Assembly (NCBI GenBank): GCA_002964805.2
Contig: PUDQ02000067.1
Span: 62,001 to 126,000, forward strand
Origin: Trametes villosa
Lineage: Eukaryota; Basidiomycota; Agaricomycetes; Polyporales; Polyporaceae
DNA length: 64,000 nucleotides
Direction: 5' to 3'
The notes under the pieces were generated by a model. The model searched no databases. It was not told the DNA's origin and worked only from the letters and a program-made list of their open reading frames with translations. Each line of letters opens with the position of its first letter. The stretch's first letter is position 1. Positions 10,759-22,201 of the stretch are shown here, piece after piece. Both the position numbers and the translations under genes were made by a program.

Positions 10759-13700
10759 ATGGTCGTCCTCAACACCAGGCTCTCCGCTCTTTGCGCCCTC
10801 CTCCTCGCTGCTCTCGCCGATGCCCAGGCCTCCAGCGAGATCTCCTCGGCCGTAGGGTCATCTACTGCGGCGCCATCCTCGGTCGCAGTGTCCTCGACTG
10901 AGATCGCGTCCTCGGTGCTAACGAGCGTCGCGTCCTCGGTGCTGACGAGCGTCGCGTCCTCCGCGTCCGCCTCGGCCTCCTCAGCCCTCTCCAGCATCGC
11001 GGTCAGCACCGGCTCCGCGTCGGTCTCCACCATCTTTGCGAGCACATCTATCGCGTCCGGGACCAGCGCCGTCTCCAGCGCCGTCTCCTCGTCCGTCGGC
11101 GCGTCCGTGTCGACGCCCGTCTCCGCGTCTATCTCCGCCAGTGCCTCGACGTCTACTGCCGGGTCTGGCCCTCCAATCGAGTCTAGTGAGTGTTTGATTT
11201 ACATATACCCTGAGTACTAGCTTCTGGGAAAATCCCTGGGTGGCCGGCGTGTCACTACCCTACCTCGAATCCTCGGCTTTTCTGCTTGTACGGGTTCGAG
11301 GGTACGGGTAGAGACGGTACCAGCTGGTAGTGAACGTCCGTCGCCTCTCACGATACCATATGCATCTTCGAACATGCGATTGGGCAAGTTCGCTTTACAG
11401 CCGCACCAACTACTCGACTATGTACCGCACCAAGGCTATTGCGCGGTTGTGTGCTGACTTCTGCCACATGCCGTTCGCGAATATTCACGCAGAACGGCTT
11501 GGACCCGGTTCCAATTTCGAGGATGTCGTTGATGCAAGCAGCATTCCATATAACATCCTACAACTCGAAGGAGGAGACGCGTTAACGGCTTTGCTTCCCG
11601 ATACGGCTCATGCTGTGGTGATACATGAGTCGATTCCATGACATTCTGTGGGAAAGCTGTTGCTCCAGACGACCCACCAAAGTGGTAGAGGTGGAACTAC
11701 GCTCCAACGGATCGGAGTTCTACTTCAACTTACCGTCCTTCCACTCGTACTCCAATGGCCGGTGCGGCCGGAACGAAGCTGGGTCTCGGTGGGCGGCAGG
11801 GGGACGACGCATCGCGTGTACGCAGCACTTGAAGCGGGCGTGTGCATGAGCGCGACGTGCGCGACGTGCGCGTGAGGGCCGATGCGCTCGTGAATAAGGT
11901 AGCTCGCACCGGCACGAGCGGCGCTGGCGCATGCATGACGTACAATGCGGACAGTGCGCGCGCAGACGTGAGCGAAGCGGAGCGCAGTGCCAAACTCCAC
12001 CCCGCACAGCGCGGGCGAGATCACGGTCGAGGTCATTGGTAGGCCCCCCGTGCGTGATCTGTGAGCACGTAGATGAACCTGCCGAGCCCGCTCCATCACG
12101 AACGGGTGGAACTATGTAGGCGACGGACGACCACTTCCACACCAATACTAGACCCGGACTTCCTCCACAACTTTGTCCAACCCATTCTCCCGGCGCCCGT
12201 TACTTGACATCTCACTGACGTTTGAACTTCTTAGCGCATTTCACGATACCCCTCTCTGACTACCCCTTCACCTCCTTCCCGGTCCCCTCTGCCTCTCCTA
12301 TACCCGGGGTCTTCCCCTCCACCTCCCCCAAGACTCCTCCCCCGCCCGGCTCGAACCTCATCCCCGACTTCGCGCCCGCCTGGAAGCGTGCCCATGACCG
12401 CGCCAAGAAGCTCATCTCCGGCTGGTCGCTTGAGCAGAAGGTCGGGACGACGACCGGCGTGGGCTGGATGGGCGGCCGCTGCGTCGGCAACATCCCCGCC
12501 ATCGCGGACTGGCCGGGCCTGTGCCTTGAGGACTCTCCCCTCGGAGTGCGCGATACCGACTTTGTCACCGCGTTCCCGACGGGCATCACCGCGGCCGCGA
12601 CGTGGCAGCGCAGTCTTATTCGCGCGCGTGGGCTGGCGATGGGCCAGGAGTTCAAGGGCAAGGGCGTGCACGTCGCGCTCGGCCCGATGATGAACATGGG
12701 CCGCATTGCGCAGGGTGGGCGCAACTGGGAGGGCTTCGGCGCGGACCCGTTCCTCTCGGGCGAGGCCGCGTACGAGACCATCCTCGGTCTGCAGGAGGGA
12801 GGTGTGCAGGCGTGCGCGAAGCACTACATCAACAAGTAAGTCTCTTTACTGCGCTTGCAACGACGCGAACTGACGTCTCGTAACGCGCACCACAGCGAGC
12901 AGGAGCACTTCCGTACCCAGGAGTCGTCGAACGTGGACGACCGGACTGAGCACGAGATCTACTTCCACCCCTTCCTGCGTTCCGTGCAGGCCGGCGTCGC
13001 CAGCGTCATGTGCAGCTACAGTGAGTTCTCAACGAAGCAATTTATGATCACGCACGATACTGATACTCACCCACAGACTTGGTCAACGGCACCTTCGCGT
13101 GCGAGAACGACTACACGCTCAACCAGCTCCTCAAGGGTCAAGCCGGCTTCCAGGGCTACGTCATGTCCGACTGGCAGGCCCACCACTCGACGCTTGCTGC
13201 TGTCGCAGGCCTGGACGTGAGCAGTTTCAATAGTCTGAGGCACCAGGTTCCGAGCTTACCCTCGGCTACAGATGTCCATGCCCGGCGACATCACGTTCCA
13301 GTCCCACTCGTCGTGGTGGGGCGCGAACTTGACCGCGTTCGTGCAGAACGGCACGATCGACGAGAAGCGCGTGGACGACATGGCGGAGCGCATCGTCGCG
13401 GCGTGGTACCTCCTTGACCAGGACGACAACTACCCGGAAGGTAGGCTTCTATCTCACCCGAATTCTCGATAGTCTATTAACCGCGGCGCAGTGAGCTTTA
13501 ACGCGTTCGCCATGAACGACCCGGCGACGAACGACCATGTCGACGTGCAAGACGACCACTACAAGGTCGTCCGCGAGATCGGCGCTGCGGGCACCGTGCT
13601 CCTCAAGAACACCGGATCCGCGCTTCCGCTCAAGAAGCCTCGCAGCATTGCTATCATTGGTACGCCCCCAATCGTACACGCTGCGCGCTCCTCACTAATG

Positions 13701-14905
13701 CTCCTCCTACGCACAGGAAACGACGCTGGCCCGAGCTCGCGTGGCCCGAACGGGTACGGCGACCGCGGGGGTGACGACGGTATCCTGGCCATGGGCTGGG
13801 GTTCCGGCACGGCTCAGTTCCCCTACCTGATCTCGCCGCTCGAGGCTATCCAGGCGCACGCCCGCAAGGACTCGTCGGGCTCGCAGATTTCGTGGTTCCT
13901 CAACAACTACGACCTCGCGGGTGCTGCAGCCACCGGCGTGGACCAGGACGTCGCGATCGTGTTCGTGAACGCGGACTCGGGCGAAGACTACATCACCGTC
14001 GACGGCAACGAGGGCGACCGCAAGAACCTGACGCTCTGGGGCAACGCGGACGCGCTCATCAGCGCCGTCGCGGGATCGAACCGCAACACGGTCGTCGTCG
14101 CGCACTCGGTCGGCCCGGCGATCATCGAGCCGTGGATCGAGAACCCGAACGTGACGGCGGTGCTGTGGGCGGGCGTCCCCGGTCAGGAAGCCGGTAACTC
14201 GATCGTGGACGTGCTGTATGGGGATGTGAACCCGTCTGGCCGCCTCCCGTACACCATCGCGAAGAGCCCCGCGGACTACAGCGCGCAGCTCATCACGGGC
14301 GGCACGGGGAACCAGATCCTGCGCATCGACTACACCGAGGGCCTGAACATCGACTACCGCCACTTTGACGCCGTACGTCCCCATGCCTCGCTTGCGATCT
14401 CTCACTAACACCCCTGCAGAACGACATCGACCCGCGCTTCGAGTTCGGGTTCGGCCTCTCGTACACGACCTTCTCCTACGCCGGGCTGCACGTCCGCCGC
14501 CTCACGCACGCCGACCACACGTCCGCCGCGCTCGAGAACGCGTGGGCAGCCGGCAAGCCGTCGCCCGACGAGGAGGGCGGCGTCGCCGCGCTCTGGCTGC
14601 ACCGCCCCGCGTTCGAAGTCACCTTCACCGTCAAGAACACGGGCGCCGTCGACGGCGTCGAGATCCCGCAGCTGTACCTGCACTTCCCGGGCGGCGCGGG
14701 CGAGCCCCCGAGCGTCCTCCGCGGGTTTGATGACGTGAAGGTGCCGGCGCACGGGAGCGCGCAGGTGAAGATCACGCTGTCGCGGTATGACCTGAGCGTG
14801 TGGGACGTCGCGGCGAAGGGGTGGCGGAAGCCCGAGGGCGAGTTTACCTTCTCGGTGGGCGCGAGCAGCAGGGATTTCAGGCTGAAGGGGACGATCCCGC
14901 TGTGA
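10759..14905 (+). CDS. secreted GH3 beta-glucosidase (copy 2)
   Basis: This enzyme would hydrolyse terminal beta-glucosyl residues of cello-oligosaccharides outside the cell. Eight exons keep frame throughout: 10759-11185, 12235-12835, 12896-13020, 13077-13216, 13272-13440, 13492-13659, 13717-14372 and 14420-14905, giving 923 residues. A signal peptide is followed by about 110 Ser/Ala/Thr-rich residues in place of a CBM1. The GH3 N-terminal domain has LEDSPLGVR with Asp242, KHYINNEQE near 338-346 and the nucleophile in MSDW (Asp416). The C-terminal sandwich domain has the acid/base Glu in ADSGEDY (Glu633, by analogy with Aspergillus BGL1). An Fn3-like domain ends the protein. The start is the ATG 67 bp after the TATA box. 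Intron 1 is unusually long (1,049 bp); the other six are 51-60 bp. Confidence 0.95.
10906..10953 (+). repeat. 24-bp tandem duplication in the GH3 copy 2 linker
   Basis: Two 24-bp units (10906-10929 and 10930-10953) differ at one base. Each encodes an eight-residue block of the form ASSVLTSV, and a third partial unit follows. The repeat preserves frame and lengthens the Ser/Ala-rich linker relative to copy 3. Confidence 0.8.
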
Positions 14906-16453
14906 GTTAGCGGGCGCGAGGAGGTGTTATCTTGGGGAATTTGGGAGAAAAGATCTAGGATGGGCGGGAGAGGAGGTAGGATCTCATGGACTGCGAACGA
15001 TCTTGTATATATATAGTGCTTGTGCTTTGTTGTCTGTATATCCACGCTCACTGATGCTGTTTCTTGTACGACCACGCATGACGGCCTCGGGGAGTTCCCT
15101 TTGGATACTGTGGCACTGTGCAGCCTATTTGGATTCCTGAATGAGCGCAAGTACTGGAGCGCATTTGAGACGCAAGTCCCCAAGCGCTACTTGGTACGAA
15201 CAATCGGCGCTCGTTGTCCAGCGCTTACGACACTTGGGTAGCGCTGCCGCCGGGAGCTTGCGCTTCAAGCTTGCGTTCGTCCACCCAACTCGGTTCGTGT
15301 TGCTATCACTACCCGCGAGCGGATTATATCTCCAGCCCCACAAACGGTCTCCAAAGAACACCGTCTGAATGGGTTTTGATAGCTCTGCAGGTCTTTGGTT
15401 TCTCTGTGACTGATGTGCTGGCGACGTGAACGAGAGGGGCAGGAGCGAAGGGCGCAACGACGTTGGGTATCGCTCTTCTGCCAATTGCCCTCGTGTGGCT
15501 GCGTAGATGCGATCGCTATGTGGGTGAGTCGATTTTCGAAGACGATTTCACGTGCTCTGAAACGTCGCTCAGGACTGACTAGATCATACGGCCGAGTCAG
15601 GGATTCTTGCTCCCGTTTGAGAACCCACACCCATTTCCGTCACGATTGTCGACAAACGGGCCGCAAGCGCGTACCTCTGCCGCAAAGACTTAGAGACGGG
15701 CGCCGCACGGGTGAGTAAGTATGTGCACACACGACCTAGCCGGACTCAGCCTGCTCGTTCTTCCTCCTGGCCCTCTGATAGCCTCGGCCGCCCCGCTCAA
15801 TTAGGGAACATATCACGCCAGATGACCAGCTCGATGTTCCTCCGCGGACCGCAAAGTTCTCCTCCCGGTACTCTCTACGCCACAGCGCACATGTCGTCGC
15901 GTTCTCATCACGGCCCCCATTCCGATCGGCTGCCGCGAAGTGTCCCGCAGCCGCCGGCTTTACGCGGCCGCAGGACTCACCTCGTCATTGGACCTACCGT
16001 TCCGCTCTGCTGGGCCCTCTTCCTGCTCTCCAGACACGATCATGCCGGCGGCCGCTCAGCAATCGGATCTACGGCCCGCACCCCTCCGTCCATCGGTCTC
16101 CCGATCTAGGTTTTTGGCCGCTGTCGTCTACCTCCGCGTCGCGGTACCGTTGACCTGTTGCAGCCGCTTCATCTGTGCTAGGCATGAGATTCTGCGAGGC
16201 TTCTCCGGCATGTTCACCATGCGATCGTCGTATGTACGATGCGCGCATTTCGATTGGAACGTCTGCGCTCAGTCAGCCCAGTGAAGACCCCGATCGGCGC
16301 AGTACCCCAGGCCGGGGTAAACTCTTGCGGGGCCCCGTGGGGGCGTAGGGCGATGGCCCAGGTCGGCCTCCTGCTCAACACCCTTCTGCACGTAGCAGGT
16401 AGGTCATAGTGGCCGTTGCTGTTTGTTTATCCTGGTAGCCATGTCGTAGGTGG
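14906..16453. other. intergenic between tandem GH3 copies
   Basis: About 1.5 kb holding the 3' flank of copy 2 and the promoter of copy 3. No gene was recognised. An A/T-rich TATATATATAG stretch near 15010 probably belongs to the 3' untranslated region of copy 2. Confidence 0.5.
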
Positions 16454-16460
16454 TATAAAA
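16454..16460 (+). promoter_or_regulatory. TATA box of GH3 copy 3
   Basis: TATAAAA lies 67 bp upstream of the ATG and is followed by the same CCGAGCTTTCCCCGAGC leader motif found in copies 1 and 2. Confidence 0.7.
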
Positions 16461-16520
16461 GCCCATGCGCGGACTTCCGAGCTTTCCCCGAGCCCCCATT
16501 GCCTGCTCTTCGACGCTGCC

Positions 16521-19500
16521 ATGGTCGTCCTCAACGCTAGACTGTCTGCGCTCTGCGCTCTCCTCCTCGCCGCTCTCGCCGATGCCCAGACTTCGAGCGA
16601 GATTTCCTCGGCCGCATCCTCGGCGGAGTCATCTACCGGCACGTCCTCCTCTGCTGCGGTGTCTTCATCCCAGATCGCGTCCTCTGTGTTGACGAGCGTC
16701 GCGTCTTCCGTCTCGGGGTCGGCCTCCTCGGCCCTCTCCAGCGCTGCGACTAGCATCGCGTCCGCGTCCAGTGTTCTTTCGGACACGTCCATCGCCTCGG
16801 TGACGAGCGCATCCACCGCCGCTTCCTCGTCTGCGAGCGCATCCGCGTCCCAGTCGGTCTCCCTCTCGGCGTCCACCACTGGGACAAGCCCTCCGCTCGA
16901 GACCAGTGAGTAGTCGTTCTAGTTTCGTTTAGCTGCCGCAAGCCCGTCGGCATGCCGACATGGCTCGTGCTGCGGCCTCAACACATTGCAAAGTGACTTT
17001 GCGTTGTGTTGACGAACCAGGGAGGCGCATTCTGCATCAACCTGCAGTGTTCTACTACTGCTAGAAGCTAATACGAGCTCACTTTCTCCAGCCGAAATCA
17101 CGATACCCATCTCGGAATACCCCTTCACCTCTTTCCCCGTCCCCTCCGCCTCCCCCATCCCCGGCGTCTTCCCTGAGACGTCGCCGAAATCCCCTCCGTC
17201 TCCGGGGTCCAGCCTCATCCCTGACTTCGGTCCTGCTTGGAAGCGTGCTCACGCCCGCGCCAGGAAGCTCATCTCCGGCTGGACGCTCGAGCAAAAAGTT
17301 GCGACGACAACTGGCGTGGGCTGGACGGGCGGCCGCTGCGTCGGGAACATCCCCGCCGTTGCCGAGTTCCCCGGGCTGTGTCTGGAGGACTCGCCCCTGG
17401 GCGTCCGCCTCACCGACTTCGTCACTGCATTCCCGGCCGGCATCAACGCCGCCGCGACATGGCAGCGGAGTCTCATCCGCGCACGGGGTCTCGCGATGGG
17501 CAAGGAGTTCAAGGGCAAGGGCGCGCACGTCGCGCTCGGCCCGATGATGAACCTCGGCCGTATCGCCCAAGGCGGGCGCAACTGGGAGGGCTTCGGGGCG
17601 GACCCGTTCTTGTCGGGCGAGTCCGCGTACGAGACGATCCTGGGAATGCAGGAAGCCGGCGTGCAAGCGTGCGCGAAGCACTACATCAACAAGTGAGGAT
17701 TTATCTTGCGCCTTACGAGCTTGCGCTGATTGCTTGCCATCCGTTGTGTAGCGAGCAGGAGCATCGTCGCACGCAGGAGTCCTCTAATGTGGACGACCGC
17801 ACCCAGCACGAGATCTACTTCCATCCTTTCTTGCGATCCGTGCAGGCTGGCGTCGCCAGTGTGATGTGCAGCTATAGTGCGTTCTGTGGTTCGCACTTAC
17901 AAAGACGTCGGCGAAGCTAATCGACTTGCGTTTGCAGACCAAATCAACGAAACCTATGCCTGTGAGAACGACTATACGCTTAACCAGCTCCTCAAAGGCC
18001 AGGCAGCCTTCCAGGGCTATGTCATGTCCGACTGGGGCGCCCACCACTCGACGCTCGCCGCAGTCGGCGGTCTCGACGTAAGTATTCACATGAAATCCCG
18101 AGGAACGTGCCCTAAACCTGTCTTCCACAGATGTCCATGCCGGGCGATATCGTCTCCCTGTCGCACACCTCGTGGTGGGGCGCGAACCTGACCGCGTTCG
18201 TGGAGAACGGCACGATCGCTGAGAGCCGTGTCGATGACATGGCGGAGCGTATCATTGCTGCATGGTACCTCCTCGACCAGGATGACAACTATCCCGAAGG
18301 TGCGACCTTTTTGCACGTCAATTGCGAATACATTCTGACCTTGCGATAGTGAGCTTCAACGCGTTCAACACGACCGACCCCGCAACGAACCTGCACGTCG
18401 ACGTACAAGAAGATCACTATAAGATCGTGCGCGAGATCGGCGCCGCCAGCACCGTGCTCCTCAAGAACGTCGGAAACGCCCTCCCGCTCAAGAAGCCCAA
18501 GAGCATCGCCATCATCGGTACGTGCTCCTGTGCACCCTGAGAGCCTCGCTCACCCTGGCCTCTATGTAGGCAACGACGCCGGTCCGAGCTCGCGTGGTCC
18601 TAACGGGTACGGTGACCGCGGCGGCGACGATGGCATCCTCGCCATGGGCTGGGGTTCCGGCACGGCCCAGTTCCCTTACCTCATCTCGCCGCTCGAAGCC
18701 ATCCAGGCGCGCGCTCGCAAGGACTCGTCCGGCTCGCAGATCTCGTGGTTCCTCGACAACTACAACCTCACGGACGCGGCGGCCGCTGTGGTGGAGCAGG
18801 AGGTCGCCCTCGTCTTCGTAAACGCGGACTCCGGCGAGGGCTACATCACCGTCGACGGCAACGAGGGCGACAGGAACAACCTCACGTTCTGGGGCAACGG
18901 CGACGCCCTCATCACCGCTGTTGCAGGCTCGAACCCGAACACGATCGTCGTCGCGCACTCGGTTGGTCCGACGATCATCGAGTCATGGATCGAGAACCCG
19001 AACATCACAGCGGTTCTCTGGGCGGGTCTTCCTGGCCAGGAGGCGGGCAACTCGATCGTCGACGTGCTCTACGGCGACGTGAACCCGTCCGGCCGCCTTC
19101 CGTACACGATCGCGAAGAGCCCGGAAGACTACACCGCACAGCTAGTCACCGGCGGAACCGGCGATGACATCTTGCGCATCGACTACACGGAGGGCTTGAA
19201 CATCGACTACCGCCACTTCGACGCCGTACGTGCGTTCCCGGGTCTGACATACCGGCGTTACTGATATAATCATGCAGAACAACATCAACCCGCGCTTCGA
19301 GTTCGGGTTTGGCCTCTCGTACACCAACTTCACCTACTCCGGGCTGCACATCCGCAACCTCACGCACGCCGACCACACCTCCGCCGCGCTCGAGGCCGCC
19401 TGGGCTGCGGGCAAGCCCACACCCGACGAGGAGGGCGCCGTCGCCGCGCTCTGGCTGCACCGCCCCGCGTTCGAGGTCACCTTCACCGTTAAGAACACCG

Positions 19501-19763
19501 GCGGCGTCGACGGCGTCGAGATCCCGCAGCTGTATCTGCACTTCCCCAGCGGTGCGGGCGAGCCCCCTAGTGTGCTGCGCGGGTTCGCGGACGTGAAGGT
19601 CCCGGCACATGGGAGCAAGCAGGTGAAGATCACGCTGTCGAGGTACGATCTGAGCGTGTGGGATGTAGCGGCTAAGGGGTGGAAGAAGCCCGAGGGCGAG
19701 TTTACGTTCTCGGTGGGCGCGAGCAGCAGGGATTTCAGGCTTAACGGAACGATCCCGCTTTGA
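16521..19763 (+). CDS. secreted GH3 beta-glucosidase (copy 3)
   Basis: A close paralog of the upstream copy, with the same predicted role in cellobiose and cello-oligosaccharide hydrolysis. The exons are 16521-16905, 17092-17692, 17752-17876, 17938-18077, 18131-18299, 18350-18517, 18570-19225 and 19278-19763, giving 909 residues. Exons 2-8 have exactly the same lengths as in copy 2; only exon 1, which codes for the signal peptide and Ser/Ala-rich segment, is shorter (by 42 nt). Predicted catalytic residues are the nucleophile in MSDW (Asp402), the acid/base Glu in ADSGEGY (Glu619) and the substrate-binding Asp in LEDSP (Asp228). Intron 1 is only 186 bp. No stop or frameshift interrupts it, so it should be functional. 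Confidence 0.95.
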
Positions 19764-20171
19764 ACTTACGACTTGAACGGCAGATACTTTATGTAATTTA
19801 GGAGACAATTCACGCCAGGGGTGTTCCCATCGTACTTCGCTTTTTACGTCTGACGCTTTGCTGTGACTTTCGTCTCATGGTGCGGTTGCATCTAGGTATC
19901 CGCGTATGACAGCGATTTGCGACCTTCGAGCATTCTGGCCACCATGCAAGCCCTTCACATATAGCTTACATACATGATAGGAAACAGGACGCGGGGTGCA
20001 ACTTGTACAGTAGAGCGAAACTCGACAGCAACCGATAAACCCCCACGAACACCCTAAAGAAAGCAACAAGCGAGTCAACTCAAAACCCCAAACGAGCACC
20101 TAACTCCCCGTCGACCAAGGACACCAAGAAAGAGCAGAATATCGCTCGAATGCATGCTCCAAAATGTGGGC
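19764..20171. other. convergent intergenic region
   Basis: This is the shared 3' flank of GH3 copy 3 and the small GPI-type gene on the other strand. No further feature was seen. Confidence 0.5.
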
Positions 20172-20903
20172 TCAGATGACCGCCCACGCGCCGACGAACA
20201 CGCCGACGAGCACCACCGCCATCCCGCTCAGAAGAGGAGCGGGGAATTCCCCAAGTCCCACAGGGTGCAGGGCCCGGGCACCGTTAGGTGCACCTCCGCC
20301 GGTGGTGGTGGCAGTGGTGGTAGTGGTGGCGGTGGAATGTGCTGCGAGCACAGACGCGACGTCGCCCGTGAACGCGGTGTACACCGCGCCCGCGAAGGAC
20401 GTGACCTCTCCGAAACCGCTCGCGGCGAGCGTAATCGCCGCGCCGTCAGCGTCCTTCACTACAGTGAGGGCCTCTCCGGCGACCGCTATATTTGTGGGTG
20501 ACGTAAGTGAGATGTTAGGACAGACCCGAGCGGTGAGGCACGTACAGGTGAGGAAGGTTGCCAGTGCACCCACGGCGGAGGTTGCGTCGCTGTAGAGAGA
20601 GCCGACTGGCGGGGTGTTGGTTACGGGGGAAACGATGAGCCATGTAAGACGGGTGAGTACGATCCGGGGCGTACCTTCAGCGGTGCCCTTGGGTGCGAGG
20701 GACCCCGCCTCGGAGGTGAGTGAGTCGATCGCACTGCCGACTAGCGGATGGTACGGTCAGACTATCTGTGGGTATGATAGAGAGCGTAACGACTGACTGT
20801 CCCGCTGATTGTTGGCAGGACGTCCCTGAACAGCGGACGCGTCGACGAGGAGTACGAATACAGCGAGGACGGAGATGAGGGTGGTGTAGATCCGGGCGAA
20901 CAT
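20172..20903 (-). CDS. small secreted protein with C-terminal GPI-anchor-like signal
   Basis: Four exons (20903-20798, 20740-20675, 20605-20546, 20485-20172) join in frame to give 181 residues. The N-terminus is a signal peptide (MFARIYTTLISVLAVFVLL). The mature part is short, Ala/Gly/Val-rich and holds loosely repeated units such as GEALTVV and GEVTSFAG. A Thr-rich stretch near residue 140 and a terminal hydrophobic tail (FPAPLLSGMAVVLVGVFVG) with no charge after it fit a GPI anchor signal. A TATAAAGG box lies at 20951-20944. The last intron is 60 bp and in frame, so a read-through form would also be open. I cannot assign a function; a cell-wall or surface protein is an inference. Confidence 0.7.
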
Positions 20904-21346
20904 CTTGAAGGGCGGTCTGAGACTCCGGAGAATTTGTACACAGCCTTTATACGGTTGGTGCTCTCTCGCTGATGAGGCGTGGTCTCTGTTCGGTAAACAA
21001 CTCAGTGCCATTCCGCCAGGGGTATGCTGACCTCGCTCGATCCTGCAAGTACTAGCCCGCAGCTCTGCTGTCAGATGTGGTTCAAATTGTATCGCGGTTA
21101 TGTACCCGCGATCGTCCCTGCGCAGACGTACAGACACGTACGAATCCGATAGAGCGGGGGTGGCGCATCGCTATTCATGCAATATGGTCAGCCTCGTACT
21201 CCCTTCATGTCATAAAACTCACCGGTCCCAGTCCAGTGCCCGAGCCGCGTTTGTAGAGCCACCCCTGGTAGTCACAGGCTGGAATTTCTCCGCTACGTGT
21301 GTGCACACGAAATGATATACAGGCCCCATCAGCAGGCATACCAGCC

Positions 21347-21993
21347 TTACGTCTTCCCGCGCCGCTCCCACCAGTCCTGTGCACGTCTCGCTAGCGCCGC
21401 CACCGGTGCCTCCTTCTCGACCACAATGTGTGATGCGCCAGCCCGCCAGTTTGGTGAATAGACGGGGCGCCCGTACATTGTCCTCATGTTGGCGTGCAGG
21501 ACAGCCTCGCCCGTCTTCTCGCGCAGTGCCGAAAGAAGGTTGAGGGAAGGGCACGGTATATGACTGATGGCGGCGCGCGCGCAGACCCATCCGTCCGCCC
21601 CTTGTGACTCACAGCGGGAACTTAACGTCAGAGTCTGCGCTGAACGGGATCGCATCGCGGTTGATGTCAATACAGGGAGCCTAGAAGCGCGTGGCGATAT
21701 TAGTGTCGTGTCTGTACACGCCCGTCGGCTGAACGTTGAGTTGTATCATGTCCCAAACGTAGAGCGAGAGCCTGCGATCTCAGAGTACACGGTATGTAAA
21801 TCGAACGATGAGCAGGAGCTTCATGGTGACATACCTATATGTGCTATTGTGCGCACGGGGCGGGGCCATGCCTCCTTCATAAACGATGCCCCTGCAACGA
21901 TGGCGGGAGTTTGACGACGGCAAAGGGACCATCTAGGGGGCCAGAACCCACGCCGATGCAAGGGAATCCTGGTTGGAAGAAGGTAGCAGGACC
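21347..21993 (-). CDS. uncharacterised protein, 3' part, many short exons
   Basis: Five exons join with matching phases and good splice sites: 21993-21952, 21891-21835, 21771-21720, 21680-21613 and 21563-21347 (stop). The joined protein contains NVQPTGAPCIDINRDAIPFS across one junction and SADSDVKFPLHIPCPSLNLL across another, then a helix-rich end with MYGRPVYSPNW and AQDWWERRGKT. The internal introns are 32-71 bp. The 5' end is unresolved. An ATG at 22201 opens a plausible first exon (MAKHNDLPCVQGSQD), but its junction would need a weak GTTCTC donor. I do not recognise the family. The smooth protein-like sequence across four junctions makes chance unlikely. Confidence 0.55.
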
Positions 21994-22201
21994 CTGGTGT
22001 CGTTGCGTAGGCTTCCGTGCGTACTATCGCTTGCTAGCCGTGCAGTCCGTACTCTTCAACGATCTGGTCGGCTCAGCGGGCTCGTCAAAGAGGAAGATCT
22101 TCGAGAACTGCCCCTTCCTTCGCTTTCCGAAGGATCTGCGATATCTTCCTAGGGCGATCCTGCGAGCCTTGAACACAAGGCAAATCATTGTGCTTCGCCA
22201 T

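Noticed and set aside
10557..11045. Antisense frames opposite the Ser/Ala-rich exons and opposite GH3 exon 2
   Set aside because: They mirror the codon bias of the real exons on the opposite strand and have no independent homology.
18301..18349. Apparent stop in GH3 copy 3 after NYPE
   Set aside because: It is a normal short intron; the equivalent intron occurs at the same codon in copy 2.
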